Positions 26,137-33,838 of a stretch of DNA of 64,000 nucleotides are shown one piece after another. A program made the position numbers and the translations under genes. How positions within the stretch are numbered: position 1 is the first letter of the stretch; every line of letters starts with the position of its first letter. The notes below the pieces were generated by a model. That model was not told the DNA's origin and did no database searches. It was given only the letters and a program-made list of their open reading frames with translations. The stretch is from Phycisphaerales bacterium. GTDB taxonomy: Bacteria > Planctomycetota > Phycisphaerae > UBA1845 > UTPLA1. The stretch is from the NCBI GenBank assembly GCA_022360095.1, contig JAKSDK010000778.1:1-64000 (forward strand), written 5' to 3'.

Positions 26137-27759
26137 CTACGGGCAGACGACCACGCCTCCGGTCAGGAATTCTTGAATCAACGGCTCGATGTCTGCTCCG
26201 TCAGCTTTGGCGTCACTGTTTTTGTCGGAAGCGACGATGCGGAACTGATCGGTCTCCGTGCCGAGCAGCACATCTACGAAGATGTCAATCGAAGGGCCGC
26301 CGCAGATCGTTCCGTTGCCTTGAAAAACGCCGCCGGCGCTGGCGCAAATGGCGTCAAACAACGTTTGACATGTGCTGTTCGGAAAACAACATGCACCGAG
26401 CATGGGGCACGTCGCGGTGACGCAAGTCTCGCCGAGGCCCTGCGGCGTTCCGCCCGCGTTTGAGCAGTCAATAGGAATCATGTCCTGGCAGCTGCCGTCT
26501 CCGAAGCAACATGCCAGCGTCGGTGCGGCGGAGTCGGGATCATCGCAGGAATCGTCTGATCCGTTCATGTCGCCATCACCCTGGCATTCGGTCAGCGCGG
26601 CCAGCGGAGTTCCTCCCATATTTGCGCAATCAGACGGGAGCAGCGCCTGGCAACTCCCGTCACCCATACAACATGCGTTCACGAATTGCGCCTGCGGGCA
26701 ATCGCCGCCCGGCATGAGCGTGATCGAATCCCCCGCACAGGCCACGACCGGATCGCCATTGGCGAACTGTCCTTCGACGACGTATGTTTTTTCGGCACAG
26801 GAGCCTTCCTCACACATCAGGTACGAATTGCTCACGATGACGACGACAGCAAAATCGTCAGGAGGGATGACGATCGGTTTGGAGATGGTTCTTTGAATAA
26901 AGGTCGTAGGATCACTCGACAACGGCAAGATTCCGTTGGCCGGACAATCTTCTTCAAACGCGATGGCAAAATCATCCCCGAGATTAGGGGTCGATATGGA
27001 ATAAACGCCGTCCGACTCACCGCCCGGTGAACTCGGCATTCGAGCCCGTTGGGTTGCGTCGGCCTCGAACATCAGACTGACACTATGGTTCAGGTCGTTA
27101 TTGATGAGCGTGATCGTACTTTTCGTTTGCACCCCGGCGCCGCAGAGCGGCGTTCCGCTGCTATCGACGACCATATCCAAACGCGGCACGTTCGGGATGT
27201 CCGGGGATTCCTCCACAAGACAGAGGACGGTATCGCCGACCGCCGTCGCGGTGACCGGTCCCACGCAACTGTCGGCGGAAAAATTCGCTTGGACCGAGGC
27301 CGTGACCGCGCACTTTCCTCGGAAACCGCCTGGGATGACCACGGGTACGAAAACAAAGCCCGTTCGAAAGCCGGATAGCCGCGGTGGCAAGGGAGTGTTT
27401 CCAAAGAGCGGGCCGCCGGGACAGTTGAGCGTTACGGATACCATGCCTCCCGTGACGGTGGACGGTGACGGGCAATTGTTTGAGGGGGGGACCGCCCCTG
27501 ACTTCGTATTGACGCGAACGGGGATGAAGACTGCACCGCCGCCACCGGGAAATATGGCAAAGGGGAAGGCCTTCACGAGATTGACCGATTTGTCGCAATC
27601 TTTCGGCGGCGTTGTCCGCCTGCACGCCTCAGCCTCCTCTTGTATCGGGATCAGAAATGTTCCAATGACAGCGATGGAAGCCAACAGTCCGAAACCGGAC
27701 AGCAGCCATTTGTGTTTGGGCATCTGCGTGCCGTGGTCTTTCTTGTTTCGCGCGTTCAT
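26137..27759 (-). CDS. Exported protein with CC-x-GDGSC-type cysteine repeats
   Basis: The 540-residue product has an N-terminal membrane/signal segment (WLLSGFGLLASIAVIGTFLI), a beta-rich region of about 350 residues with many paired cysteines, then three cysteine repeats: ACCMGDGSCQALLPSDC, ACCFGDGSCQDMIPIDC and ACCFPNSTCQTLFDAIC, each ending in a GG-TPQG-type or GGVFQG turn. The C-terminal 55 residues (VVLLGTETDQFRIVASDKNSD with DGADI) resemble a dockerin-like ending with a calcium-type loop. Planctomycetes carry many such repeats, function unknown. GAGGAGAAACTG precedes the ATG. The region between it and the solo LuxR gene (198 bp) has no gene. Confidence 0.82.
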   Translation of the reverse strand: MNARNKKDHGTQMPKHKWLLSGFGLLASIAVIGTFLIPIQEEAEACRRTTPPKDCDKSVNLVKAFPFAIFPGGGGAVFIPVRVNTKSGAVPPSNNCPSPSTVTGGMVSVTLNCPGGPLFGNTPLPPRLSGFRTGFVFVPVVIPGGFRGKCAVTASVQANFSADSCVGPVTATAVGDTVLCLVEESPDIPNVPRLDMVVDSSGTPLCGAGVQTKSTITLINNDLNHSVSLMFEADATQRARMPSSPGGESDGVYSISTPNLGDDFAIAFEEDCPANGILPLSSDPTTFIQRTISKPIVIPPDDFAVVVIVSNSYLMCEEGSCAEKTYVVEGQFANGDPVVACAGDSITLMPGGDCPQAQFVNACCMGDGSCQALLPSDCANMGGTPLAALTECQGDGDMNGSDDSCDDPDSAAPTLACCFGDGSCQDMIPIDCSNAGGTPQGLGETCVTATCPMLGACCFPNSTCQTLFDAICASAGGVFQGNGTICGGPSIDIFVDVLLGTETDQFRIVASDKNSDAKADGADIEPLIQEFLTGGVVVCP

Positions 27760-27957
27760 CAGTTTCTCCTCGATATGAATCGTCGAATGACTCGGAGTGG
27801 GCCGTGATATGGGTCTCGCACTCTCCAATCGCCCGCTTGACAAATGAAGCATACTTCGACGGGCATGCTCAAAAAAAGACCTCTCTTGAGGCGCTAGCTG
27901 CACAGGGGGCGCTCATGGAAAGGGCGCGGTCTTCATCGTTTTGGCGCATGTTCCTGA

Positions 27958-28257
27958 TTAGGGCCGAAGCGATAGGCAGGTTGTAAAGATGCGGATGATC
28001 AGCTCTTCGTGACCGTGGACGTCGAGCTTGTTGTAGATTCGCTGGACGTGAGCGTGCACGGTGTGTTGCGAGATTTTCAGTGCTTGAGCGATGGCCAATT
28101 CCTTGGAGCCGTTGAAAATGCAGCGAATGACTTCGACCTCGCGTTTGGAAAGCTGCAATGCTTCGGCCACGGAGCCCCATTGCGCTTCGGTGAGAACAGA
28201 GCGTTGAGGCGTCGTTTCTCGAATGGGCACGCGATCAGATTTGTGCTGCCTGGCCAT
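27958..28257 (-). CDS. Solo LuxR-type HTH regulator
   Basis: A 99-residue DNA-binding protein. Residues about 35-95 are a GerE/LuxR C-terminal HTH: LSKREVEVIRCIFNGSKELAIAQALKISQHTVHAHVQRIYNKLDV. No receiver or ligand domain is attached. It lies just upstream of the cysteine-repeat gene on the same strand and may regulate it or the pseudopilin-like genes. Partner signal unknown. Confidence 0.9.
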   Translation of the reverse strand: MARQHKSDRVPIRETTPQRSVLTEAQWGSVAEALQLSKREVEVIRCIFNGSKELAIAQALKISQHTVHAHVQRIYNKLDVHGHEELIIRIFTTCLSLRP

Positions 28258-28657
28258 GGCACACGGAACCTTATCCCGAGATTGCAGAGTCGTATCCGCT
28301 CTGCGAAATCAAACTTGATTATTTGCCGTTAATTCACAGTTGTCGGCCGCTGACTTCCAAGCCCGATAGACGCGGGGGCATCGCCGACCGCGTTGACTTG
28401 CGACTCATTGTAATCGCCGTGATCGAGTCCGAAAGGGAGAACCTTACTAAGTGCAGGGAATGTCCGTCGCTTACCGATTCTCATGAGAGACGAATGACTT
28501 CGCGGCGGATTATCGGACGATACTTTGCAATTGCAGCGAAAGAACGGCTCGGTCAATACCATGTCGTGATCTGCGGCGACACGAACGACTCGGCGTTTCG
28601 CGCGGACGCCTGAGTTAGAATCCAGGCCCGCTTGGGCGGAGGGGCGTACGACTGACA
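28258..28657. other. Intergenic region, luxR-type gene to tatC
   Basis: About 400 bp between divergent genes. Short frames on both strands show no family features. I see nothing else I can support. Confidence 0.35.
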
Positions 28658-29707
28658 ATGTCAAACTCGACAAGAAAAAGCACTTCAGAAAAAAACATCA
28701 CGCACGACGTTGGGGATGAAGCGCGTATGTCGTTCGGCGACCACCTGGAGGAGCTTCGTCGACGAGTCATATGGGCTTTGTTGGGGCTGGTCCTTTCAAC
28801 GATTTTCTGCTTTCGCTTCGGCACCGAGATTATCGGGATTTTAACGGCGCCCTACGTTGCCGCGATGGAGGAGTTGGGCTTCAACCCGAGGATGGTTCAG
28901 CTCAATCCAACCGAGGCTTTCATGGAGTACTTCAAGATCTCTCTGAAGTTCGGTTTGGTGATCGCGATCCCTTGGGTGTTGTATCAGATGTGGAAGTTCA
29001 TCGCTGAAGGCTTGTATCCATCGGAGAAAAAGCTCTTCAAGATGTTTGCGCCGACTTCCATCATTCTCTTTATCATCGGCTCGTCGTTTATGGTCTTCGT
29101 GGTTTTGTCGGGTTTGATGAACTTCCTGATCGGAATTTCAATGTGGTTTCCGCTGCCGGATGAGAATAATCCACTTTTAAGCTGGCTGCGGGAACCGCCT
29201 GCCATCGAAAGCAGTTCGACACAGCCGGCGGAACCGCCGATCCGCGTTCCGGTGACGTCCATCGATCCGAAAGAACCTGCTGACGGTCAAATCTGGTTCA
29301 ACAAGCATCGCCAGCGGATAAACATCCATCACGAGGGAGAAGTTTATTACCTGAGGTTGGAGAAGAGCAGCGGTCAGCAATTCGTTCAGCCTTTTTTCAG
29401 CATTGCGGAGTATCTCGGATTCGTCGTGAATCTCGGTCTCGCCTTTGGGCTTGGATTTCAGATTCCGATTGTGGTCGTCTTTCTTGTCGCCTTGAGGATC
29501 ATCACTGCCGCGCAGATGTCGGCTGCTCGCAAATACGTAATCCTCGCCGTCGCCGTGCTGGCGGCTGTCATTACACCGTCACCGGACGTCGGCACGATGC
29601 TGTTGCTGGCGGTGCCGATGATGCTGCTTTTCGAGGTGGGGTTGCTCATCGGGCGCATCATCGAGAAACGTCAGGCGGAAAAAGACGCGGAAGAACCGGC
29701 AGCATGA
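28658..29707 (+). CDS. tatC: Sec-independent translocase subunit TatC
   Basis: TatC is the multispanning receptor for twin-arginine signal peptides. The start of the core is MSFGDHLEELRRRVIWALLG, the family signature. Six spans are visible (about 35-55, 85-110, 120-150, 255-280, 290-310, 315-335). A periplasmic loop of roughly 90 residues, rich in proline and charged residues (around 170-255), is inserted after the third span (FLIGISMWF), where TatC usually has a short loop. The signature N-P-x-E-x-F is seen as NPTEAF. tatA/tatB are not in the window. A strong hairpin follows the gene. Confidence 0.95.
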   Translation: MSNSTRKSTSEKNITHDVGDEARMSFGDHLEELRRRVIWALLGLVLSTIFCFRFGTEIIGILTAPYVAAMEELGFNPRMVQLNPTEAFMEYFKISLKFGLVIAIPWVLYQMWKFIAEGLYPSEKKLFKMFAPTSIILFIIGSSFMVFVVLSGLMNFLIGISMWFPLPDENNPLLSWLREPPAIESSSTQPAEPPIRVPVTSIDPKEPADGQIWFNKHRQRINIHHEGEVYYLRLEKSSGQQFVQPFFSIAEYLGFVVNLGLAFGLGFQIPIVVVFLVALRIITAAQMSAARKYVILAVAVLAAVITPSPDVGTMLLLAVPMMLLFEVGLLIGRIIEKRQAEKDAEEPAA

Positions 29708-29732
29708 TCCTGTTTTCGTTGGTTTTCTTGTA

Positions 29733-29766
29733 AATAAAAAGGGCCCGCCTGATCGGCGGGCCCCTT
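29733..29766. terminator. Bidirectional hairpin terminator
   Basis: Arms GGGCCCGCC (29741-29749) and GGCGGGCCC (29755-29763) with a TGATC loop form a perfect 9-bp stem. On the minus strand it is followed by a U-run (TTTTTATTTA), so it best terminates the Cys/Lys-rich gene; on the plus strand it may also end tatC transcription. Confidence 0.8.
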
Positions 29767-29796
29767 GCGTGTAAAGCGGATCAATTTGCGTGCGTC

Positions 29797-31098
29797 TTAG
29801 CTCTTCGCAAGTGACTTATTGCCGGCGTTTCTGGCCGCGGCATATTTTGCCTTGGACAGGGCGACGCGGGCCTTGTATTCGCAATCCATCTTGTTTTCAC
29901 CAACGACGAACTTGACCTTGCCGGCCTCCTTCGCCTTGGGGCAAACCTTCGAGCAGCAATCGACCGGCGTGCCATCCACCAGATAGGACATCTTGACCTT
30001 CTTTATCGAAGCGATCGCGTCGTCCCGGGCCTTGACGGCATCGTCCCACTTGGCGAATTCACGGCCGATGACTCGGAATTTGTCCGCCTTGCAGCAGGCC
30101 TTGTTCTTGCTCTTGTCGGCGATGACGAACTTGGCCTTGTCGGCGTCTTTGTCGTCGACGGATTTGATCTTCCTTCCGCTGAACGGGCAAGTTTTCCCTT
30201 CGTCACCAGCTTTGGCCAGTTTGGTCTTGGAGGCCGATTTGCAGCACCCTTTGCCCTCGGCCTTGGCAACCTTGGCCTTGCTGGCGCAGCAGCCCTGACC
30301 GCCGGCTTTGACAAGCTTGGCCTTGGCCGTGTCTTTGTCGTCGTCCGCAGTGATCGTCTTGCCGCTGAGCGGACAGGTCTTGACTTCGCCCTTGGCAAGC
30401 TTCGCCTTGCTGGCACAGGTGCTGCTCTTGCAGCAACCTTCGGCTTTGGCGAGTTTAGTCTTGCTGGCGCTGCAGCCTTTGCTTTCGGCTTTGGCGAGTT
30501 TGGTCTTGCTGGCACTGCAGCCTTTGCTTTCGGCTTTGGCGAGTTTGGTCTTGCTGGCGCAACAGCCTTTACTTTCGGCCTTGGCGAGCTTGGTCTTGCT
30601 GGCGCAGGAGCCCTTGCTTTCGGCCTTGGCGAGTTTGGTCTTGCTCGCGGAGCAGCCCGCGGCCTTGGCGGTTTTGGCGGAGCACCCCTTCGCTTCGGCG
30701 GATTCGTCGCCGCAATACATCACCTTGCCGTCGACGACACAGGCGATGGTCGTGAATTGATCCACGAATTTCTCGGCTGAGTCGGCATAGGCGGACATGG
30801 CCGACTTTTCGCATTCGTAGGTCTCGCCGGCGACCACGAACTTAACGTTCGAGCCGGATTCCTTGGCCATCTTTTCAGCGGTGTACGGGCACTCGACGGT
30901 TTTGTCGCCGATCATCCGAACGAGCTTGGGAAACTCGTCCTTAGAGCTGCAAGACGACTTGGTGCTGCAACTGCTCTTGGCCACCTTCGTCAGCTTGCTC
31001 TTCTTCTTGCTGGCACAACAACCCGGCCCTGCGTAGGCGGCGGAGACGCCGAAGCTACACGCTATTGCCAAAGCCAACACTGTCGTAAATCGTCGCAT
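29797..31098 (-). CDS. Exported Cys/Lys-rich tandem-repeat protein
   Basis: A 433-residue secreted protein (signal peptide ending SAAYA). After GPGCCASKKKSK come segments with about five in-frame repeats of 15 residues, unit consensus KAESKGC(S/C)ASKTKLA, then two degenerate CASKAK repeats. Between and after these are modules of the type ECPYTAEKMAKESG...KFVVAGETYECE, TCPLSGKTITADDDKD-TAKAKLV, TCPFSGRKIKSVDDKD and VDGTPVDCCSKVCPKAKEAGKVKFVVGENKMDCEYKA. More than 30 cysteines, many as CC, CxxC or Cx3C, suggest metal or redox binding in the envelope. It could be a metallothionein-like sink; a low-complexity structural protein is the alternative. Function unknown. Confidence 0.75.
   Translation of the reverse strand: MRRFTTVLALAIACSFGVSAAYAGPGCCASKKKSKLTKVAKSSCSTKSSCSSKDEFPKLVRMIGDKTVECPYTAEKMAKESGSNVKFVVAGETYECEKSAMSAYADSAEKFVDQFTTIACVVDGKVMYCGDESAEAKGCSAKTAKAAGCSASKTKLAKAESKGSCASKTKLAKAESKGCCASKTKLAKAESKGCSASKTKLAKAESKGCSASKTKLAKAEGCCKSSTCASKAKLAKGEVKTCPLSGKTITADDDKDTAKAKLVKAGGQGCCASKAKVAKAEGKGCCKSASKTKLAKAGDEGKTCPFSGRKIKSVDDKDADKAKFVIADKSKNKACCKADKFRVIGREFAKWDDAVKARDDAIASIKKVKMSYLVDGTPVDCCSKVCPKAKEAGKVKFVVGENKMDCEYKARVALSKAKYAAARNAGNKSLAKS
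30441..30665 (-). repeat. 45-bp tandem repeat, five copies
   Basis: On the plus strand five units begin at 30441, 30486, 30531, 30576 and 30621 with CGG(C/C)TTTGGCGAG; the period is exactly 45 bp, i.e. 15 codons, and divergence between units is low. The array encodes the KAESKGC-ASKTKLA repeats, so it may vary in copy number by slippage or recombination. Confidence 0.85.
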
Positions 31099-31521
31099 GT
31101 GGTTTCTCCTAATTAGCTCACCACGGTTTTTGCATTCAACAGGGGCGACACCGCCTCTGTGCGTTCTCTGTTCCGACTTCCGGTTTTCGACGGTGTAATC
31201 GACGGATACCGGTGAGATAAACGGATTCTATCTCCGTATGTTTCAGATAATATTACAGCAACCTCGGCTCGCATTGCAAAACCCGCTTATCCCGGACCGA
31301 ATTCCGCAGAGGCCAATATCGATATTCAACCTCAACGATCCGATATTCGAAAGATGGACAAGAACATAAATATCAAAGGGTTGTACGTCATGGCCACGGA
31401 TTGGGTTTCATGTCGGGACGGTTTTTCGTGCCCTGTGGGGTTTCGGCGTTACACATTTGTTACCTACGGTGCCGGGTCCGGTGGGACGATTTCCGTGAAA
31501 TAGGCCGCTAGGGTGACATTC
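31099..31521. other. Divergent intergenic region, possible operator
   Basis: About 420 bp between the Cys/Lys-rich gene (minus) and miaA (plus). An imperfect inverted repeat spans about 31206-31239 (GAGATA at 31214-31219, TATCTC at 31229-31234, flanked by ATACC/GTAT). AT-rich stretch TTTCAGATAATATTAC follows. No clear -35/-10 pair was found. Confidence 0.35.
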
Positions 31522-32478
31522 ATGCAGCCGACGCCTGAGACACCGTCCATCGTCCTTTTGCTCGGGGTGACCGGCAGTGGGAAGACTGCCACGGCATTGC
31601 CGCTCGCGGAGCGATTGGACGCCGAAATCGTCAGTGTCGATTCGATGCAGGTCTACCGTCGTATGGACATAGGCACGGCCAAACCGACGCCGGGGGAGCG
31701 CCGCCAGGTGCCCCATCACCTCATCGACGTGGTGGAGCCTTCCGAGGCGTTCAGCGTGGCGCGTTTCGTTGACTTGGCCGACGGCGCGATCGCTGAGATC
31801 GCCGCTCGTGGGCGTATGCCCCTGACGGTGGCGGGAACGCCGTTGTACCTGATGGGGCTGATGTACGGGATGTTCGAGGGGCCTTCGGCCGATGAGGCCT
31901 TCAGAGCGGACCTTAGCCGTCGCGCGGAACATGAAGGACTGCCCGCTCTGCACGCAGAACTGGCCCGTGTTGACCCCGAGGCTGCCGCGCGCATCCATCC
32001 AAACGATTACAAACGCATCGAGCGGGCGCTGGAGGTGTACCACCTGAGCGGTCAGCCGCTCTCGGCACAGCAGGGGCAATGGGACGCCAATGAGATGCGG
32101 TATCCGGCCACGGTCGTCGGGATTCGGCGTGAGAAGGACGACGCCTCTCGGCGGATCAACGCCCGGGTTAAGGCGATGATCCAGGCGGGGCTGGTGGACG
32201 AAGTGAGGTCGCTGCTCGATGAACCCGATGGTCTTAGTGAACAGGCCCGGCAGGCCTTGGGGTATGCGGAGATCATCGACCACCTTCAAGGGGGGACCGG
32301 ACTTGAGGAGGCCGTGGAACGGATCAAGATCCATACGCGTCGTCTGGCCAAGCACCAGCGCACGTGGTTCCGGAAATTTCGGACGGTCCGGTGGCTGGAT
32401 GTGACGCCGGATGAGACGACCTCGTCGATTTGCGGTCGATTAGCGGAACTGGTTGAGGCGGGGTCGGATGAGGGCTGA
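31522..32478 (+). CDS. miaA: tRNA dimethylallyltransferase
   Basis: MiaA adds the dimethylallyl group to A37 of UNN-reading tRNAs. The 318-residue product has the P-loop GVTGSGKTATALPLAERL, IVSVDSMQVYRRMDIGTAKP, VPHHLIDVVEP, VAGTPLYLMGLMYG, NDYKRIERALEVYHLSGQPLS and R-x-LAKHQRTWFRKF. The ATG before QPTPE has AGGG 8 nt upstream; an in-frame GTG three codons earlier is less likely. Confidence 0.96.
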   Translation: MQPTPETPSIVLLLGVTGSGKTATALPLAERLDAEIVSVDSMQVYRRMDIGTAKPTPGERRQVPHHLIDVVEPSEAFSVARFVDLADGAIAEIAARGRMPLTVAGTPLYLMGLMYGMFEGPSADEAFRADLSRRAEHEGLPALHAELARVDPEAAARIHPNDYKRIERALEVYHLSGQPLSAQQGQWDANEMRYPATVVGIRREKDDASRRINARVKAMIQAGLVDEVRSLLDEPDGLSEQARQALGYAEIIDHLQGGTGLEEAVERIKIHTRRLAKHQRTWFRKFRTVRWLDVTPDETTSSICGRLAELVEAGSDEG

Positions 32479-32497
32479 GGTTGTCCGGCCTTGATAC

Positions 32498-32503
32498 TAT
32501 AAT
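32498..32503 (+). promoter_or_regulatory. Possible -10 box before the DCC gene
   Basis: A perfect TATAAT lies about 33 nt before the ATG of the DCC-family gene. No good -35 box is at the correct distance, so this is only suggestive. Confidence 0.25.
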
Positions 32504-32535
32504 ATGTGAGAAGGTTCGAGACCTACGGAGTCGAC

Positions 32536-32958
32536 ATGACGAACAACGCTCAAAGTGTCGTGGTCTATGACGGTCAGTGTCAGTTCTGCATCAATCAGAT
32601 CGCTCGGATCCGTGCATGGGACAAGCGGGAATGCTTCGAATACACGCCGCGCGAAACCCCCGGTCTCGACGAACGGTTTCCCAAGCTGGCCGAAGGTGAT
32701 TTCAACACAGGCATGCGCCTGATCACACCGGAGGGGCAGATCCACGTCGGTGCGGACGCGGTGTATGAGATCGCGCGGCAACTTCCGGGCTGGGGCATGC
32801 TGGCCTGGTTGTATCGGGTCCCCGGCATTCATGCCTTGTCGCGATGGGCTTACGCCTGGGTCGCCGCCCATCGAAAATCGCTGGGGCGAACCTGCGAAGG
32901 CGGGGCATGCCGAATCGATCAGGGTCGGCCGACGTCGGTGGATTCAAAGTCTGCGTGA
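32536..32958 (+). CDS. DCC-family (DUF393) thiol-disulfide oxidoreductase-like protein
   Basis: A 140-residue protein with the family hallmark YDGQCQFC at residues about 11-18 (D-G-x-C-x-x-C), followed by a thioredoxin-like stretch with PRETPG and GADAVYEIARQLPGWGMLAWLYRVPG-type hydrophobic helix. The chosen ATG has ACGGAG 5 nt upstream. Function is not established; a redox role is inferred from the CxxC motif. It ends 30 bp before a strong terminator hairpin. Confidence 0.9.
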   Translation: MTNNAQSVVVYDGQCQFCINQIARIRAWDKRECFEYTPRETPGLDERFPKLAEGDFNTGMRLITPEGQIHVGADAVYEIARQLPGWGMLAWLYRVPGIHALSRWAYAWVAAHRKSLGRTCEGGACRIDQGRPTSVDSKSA

Positions 32959-32987
32959 GTTTCTGTGCGATTAAGTAGAACGTGGCA

Positions 32988-33017
32988 AAGCCCCGGGCAG
33001 GTCTGCCCGGGGCTTTT
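32988..33017. terminator. Bidirectional terminator, CCCGGGCAGG palindrome family
   Basis: AAAGCCCCGGGCAGG and its near-mirror CTGCCCGGGGCTTTT make a 12-bp stem with A and T runs on the two sides, well placed to end the DCC gene (plus) and the two-zinc-site gene (minus). The core recurs near 46.9 kb and 63.5 kb. Confidence 0.85.
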
Positions 33018-33058
33018 GCGAGCCATGCTCGCGTTCTCGTTGCTGTTTCCCCCGGGAA

Positions 33059-33808
33059 TCAATTGGGATCACTGAATTGCCGTTTTTCCGATTCCGTTCC
33101 TGAGAACATGGCCCCACATCGACGGCATATGACGAACGACTTTTTCCCTGCGCGTTCACTCAGACGAAACTCTAAATTCTCACATTTAGGGCATGCCCAA
33201 GATTTGTCCTGGAACAGATTCCAGAACAAAGAGCATCGTTCATTGTGCTCCTCCAATGACCGTTCGTGTGCTTTTTGCTGTGCTTCGTTGCGTCGTTCTT
33301 CTTCGTCGAGCAGTCTTTGCTTCGCTTCCCAGTCGACGGCAGCGACCACCACGTCGGGATGCGGAAGGTGGCGGCGCAACAGCGGCAGCACCTCGGCGAG
33401 TGTCTCTGATTCGAGCGGATGCCTTTGATACACCTGGCGAGGGTCTTTCAGCCAAGCCTGCCATCCATCAAATCCGACGCTGTATTCTAATCCAGTCGAG
33501 AAGGGCATGACCTTGATTTCTTTGCGAGACGGACTCACCGTGACGAGCACTCGGCGGTCGAGATAAGCCATGCCCCAATATGGATTGGATCGCTCGTTTT
33601 CCGCGCAGAATTCGGCATAAGACCTCGCGAATTCCTTCCGACCTTCCCAAGTCGCATAGCAATTCCAATGCATCACCGAGTCGCAGTAGCGGAATAGTGG
33701 ATGGCTGTTCGTGAGCCAGACACCCGACGTGGCGAATAAGCTGGCACCTTCGGGGAGAATCTCCTCGCAGATCGAGCAGCGGCTATGTCCCTGCATCATT
33801 AAAGCCAT
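33059..33808 (-). CDS. Protein with two zinc-site motifs, unknown function
   Basis: A 249-residue protein I do not recognise. The N-terminus has a RING- or treble-clef-like C11-x2-C14 ... C42-x4-H47-x2-C50 pattern; the C-terminus has a zinc-ribbon pattern ACPKC ... ICRRC (about 208-236). Between them are about 60 charged residues of likely coiled coil (QRLLDEEERRNEAQQKAHERSLEEHNER in part). GGAAG lies 8 nt before the ATG. Solitary gene; may be a nucleic-acid or protein-binding factor. Confidence 0.7.
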   Translation of the reverse strand: MALMMQGHSRCSICEEILPEGASLFATSGVWLTNSHPLFRYCDSVMHWNCYATWEGRKEFARSYAEFCAENERSNPYWGMAYLDRRVLVTVSPSRKEIKVMPFSTGLEYSVGFDGWQAWLKDPRQVYQRHPLESETLAEVLPLLRRHLPHPDVVVAAVDWEAKQRLLDEEERRNEAQQKAHERSLEEHNERCSLFWNLFQDKSWACPKCENLEFRLSERAGKKSFVICRRCGAMFSGTESEKRQFSDPN

Positions 33809-33838
33809 TTTGATGCTTCCATTTCATAGGGATCATCG

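Noticed and set aside
30441..30665. Tandem repeats considered as a CRISPR array
   Set aside because: The 45-bp units are directly adjacent without spacers and are in frame within a protein gene.
31408..32355. 315-codon minus-strand frame opposite miaA
   Set aside because: miaA has all its motifs on the plus strand; the antisense product has no recognisable domain.
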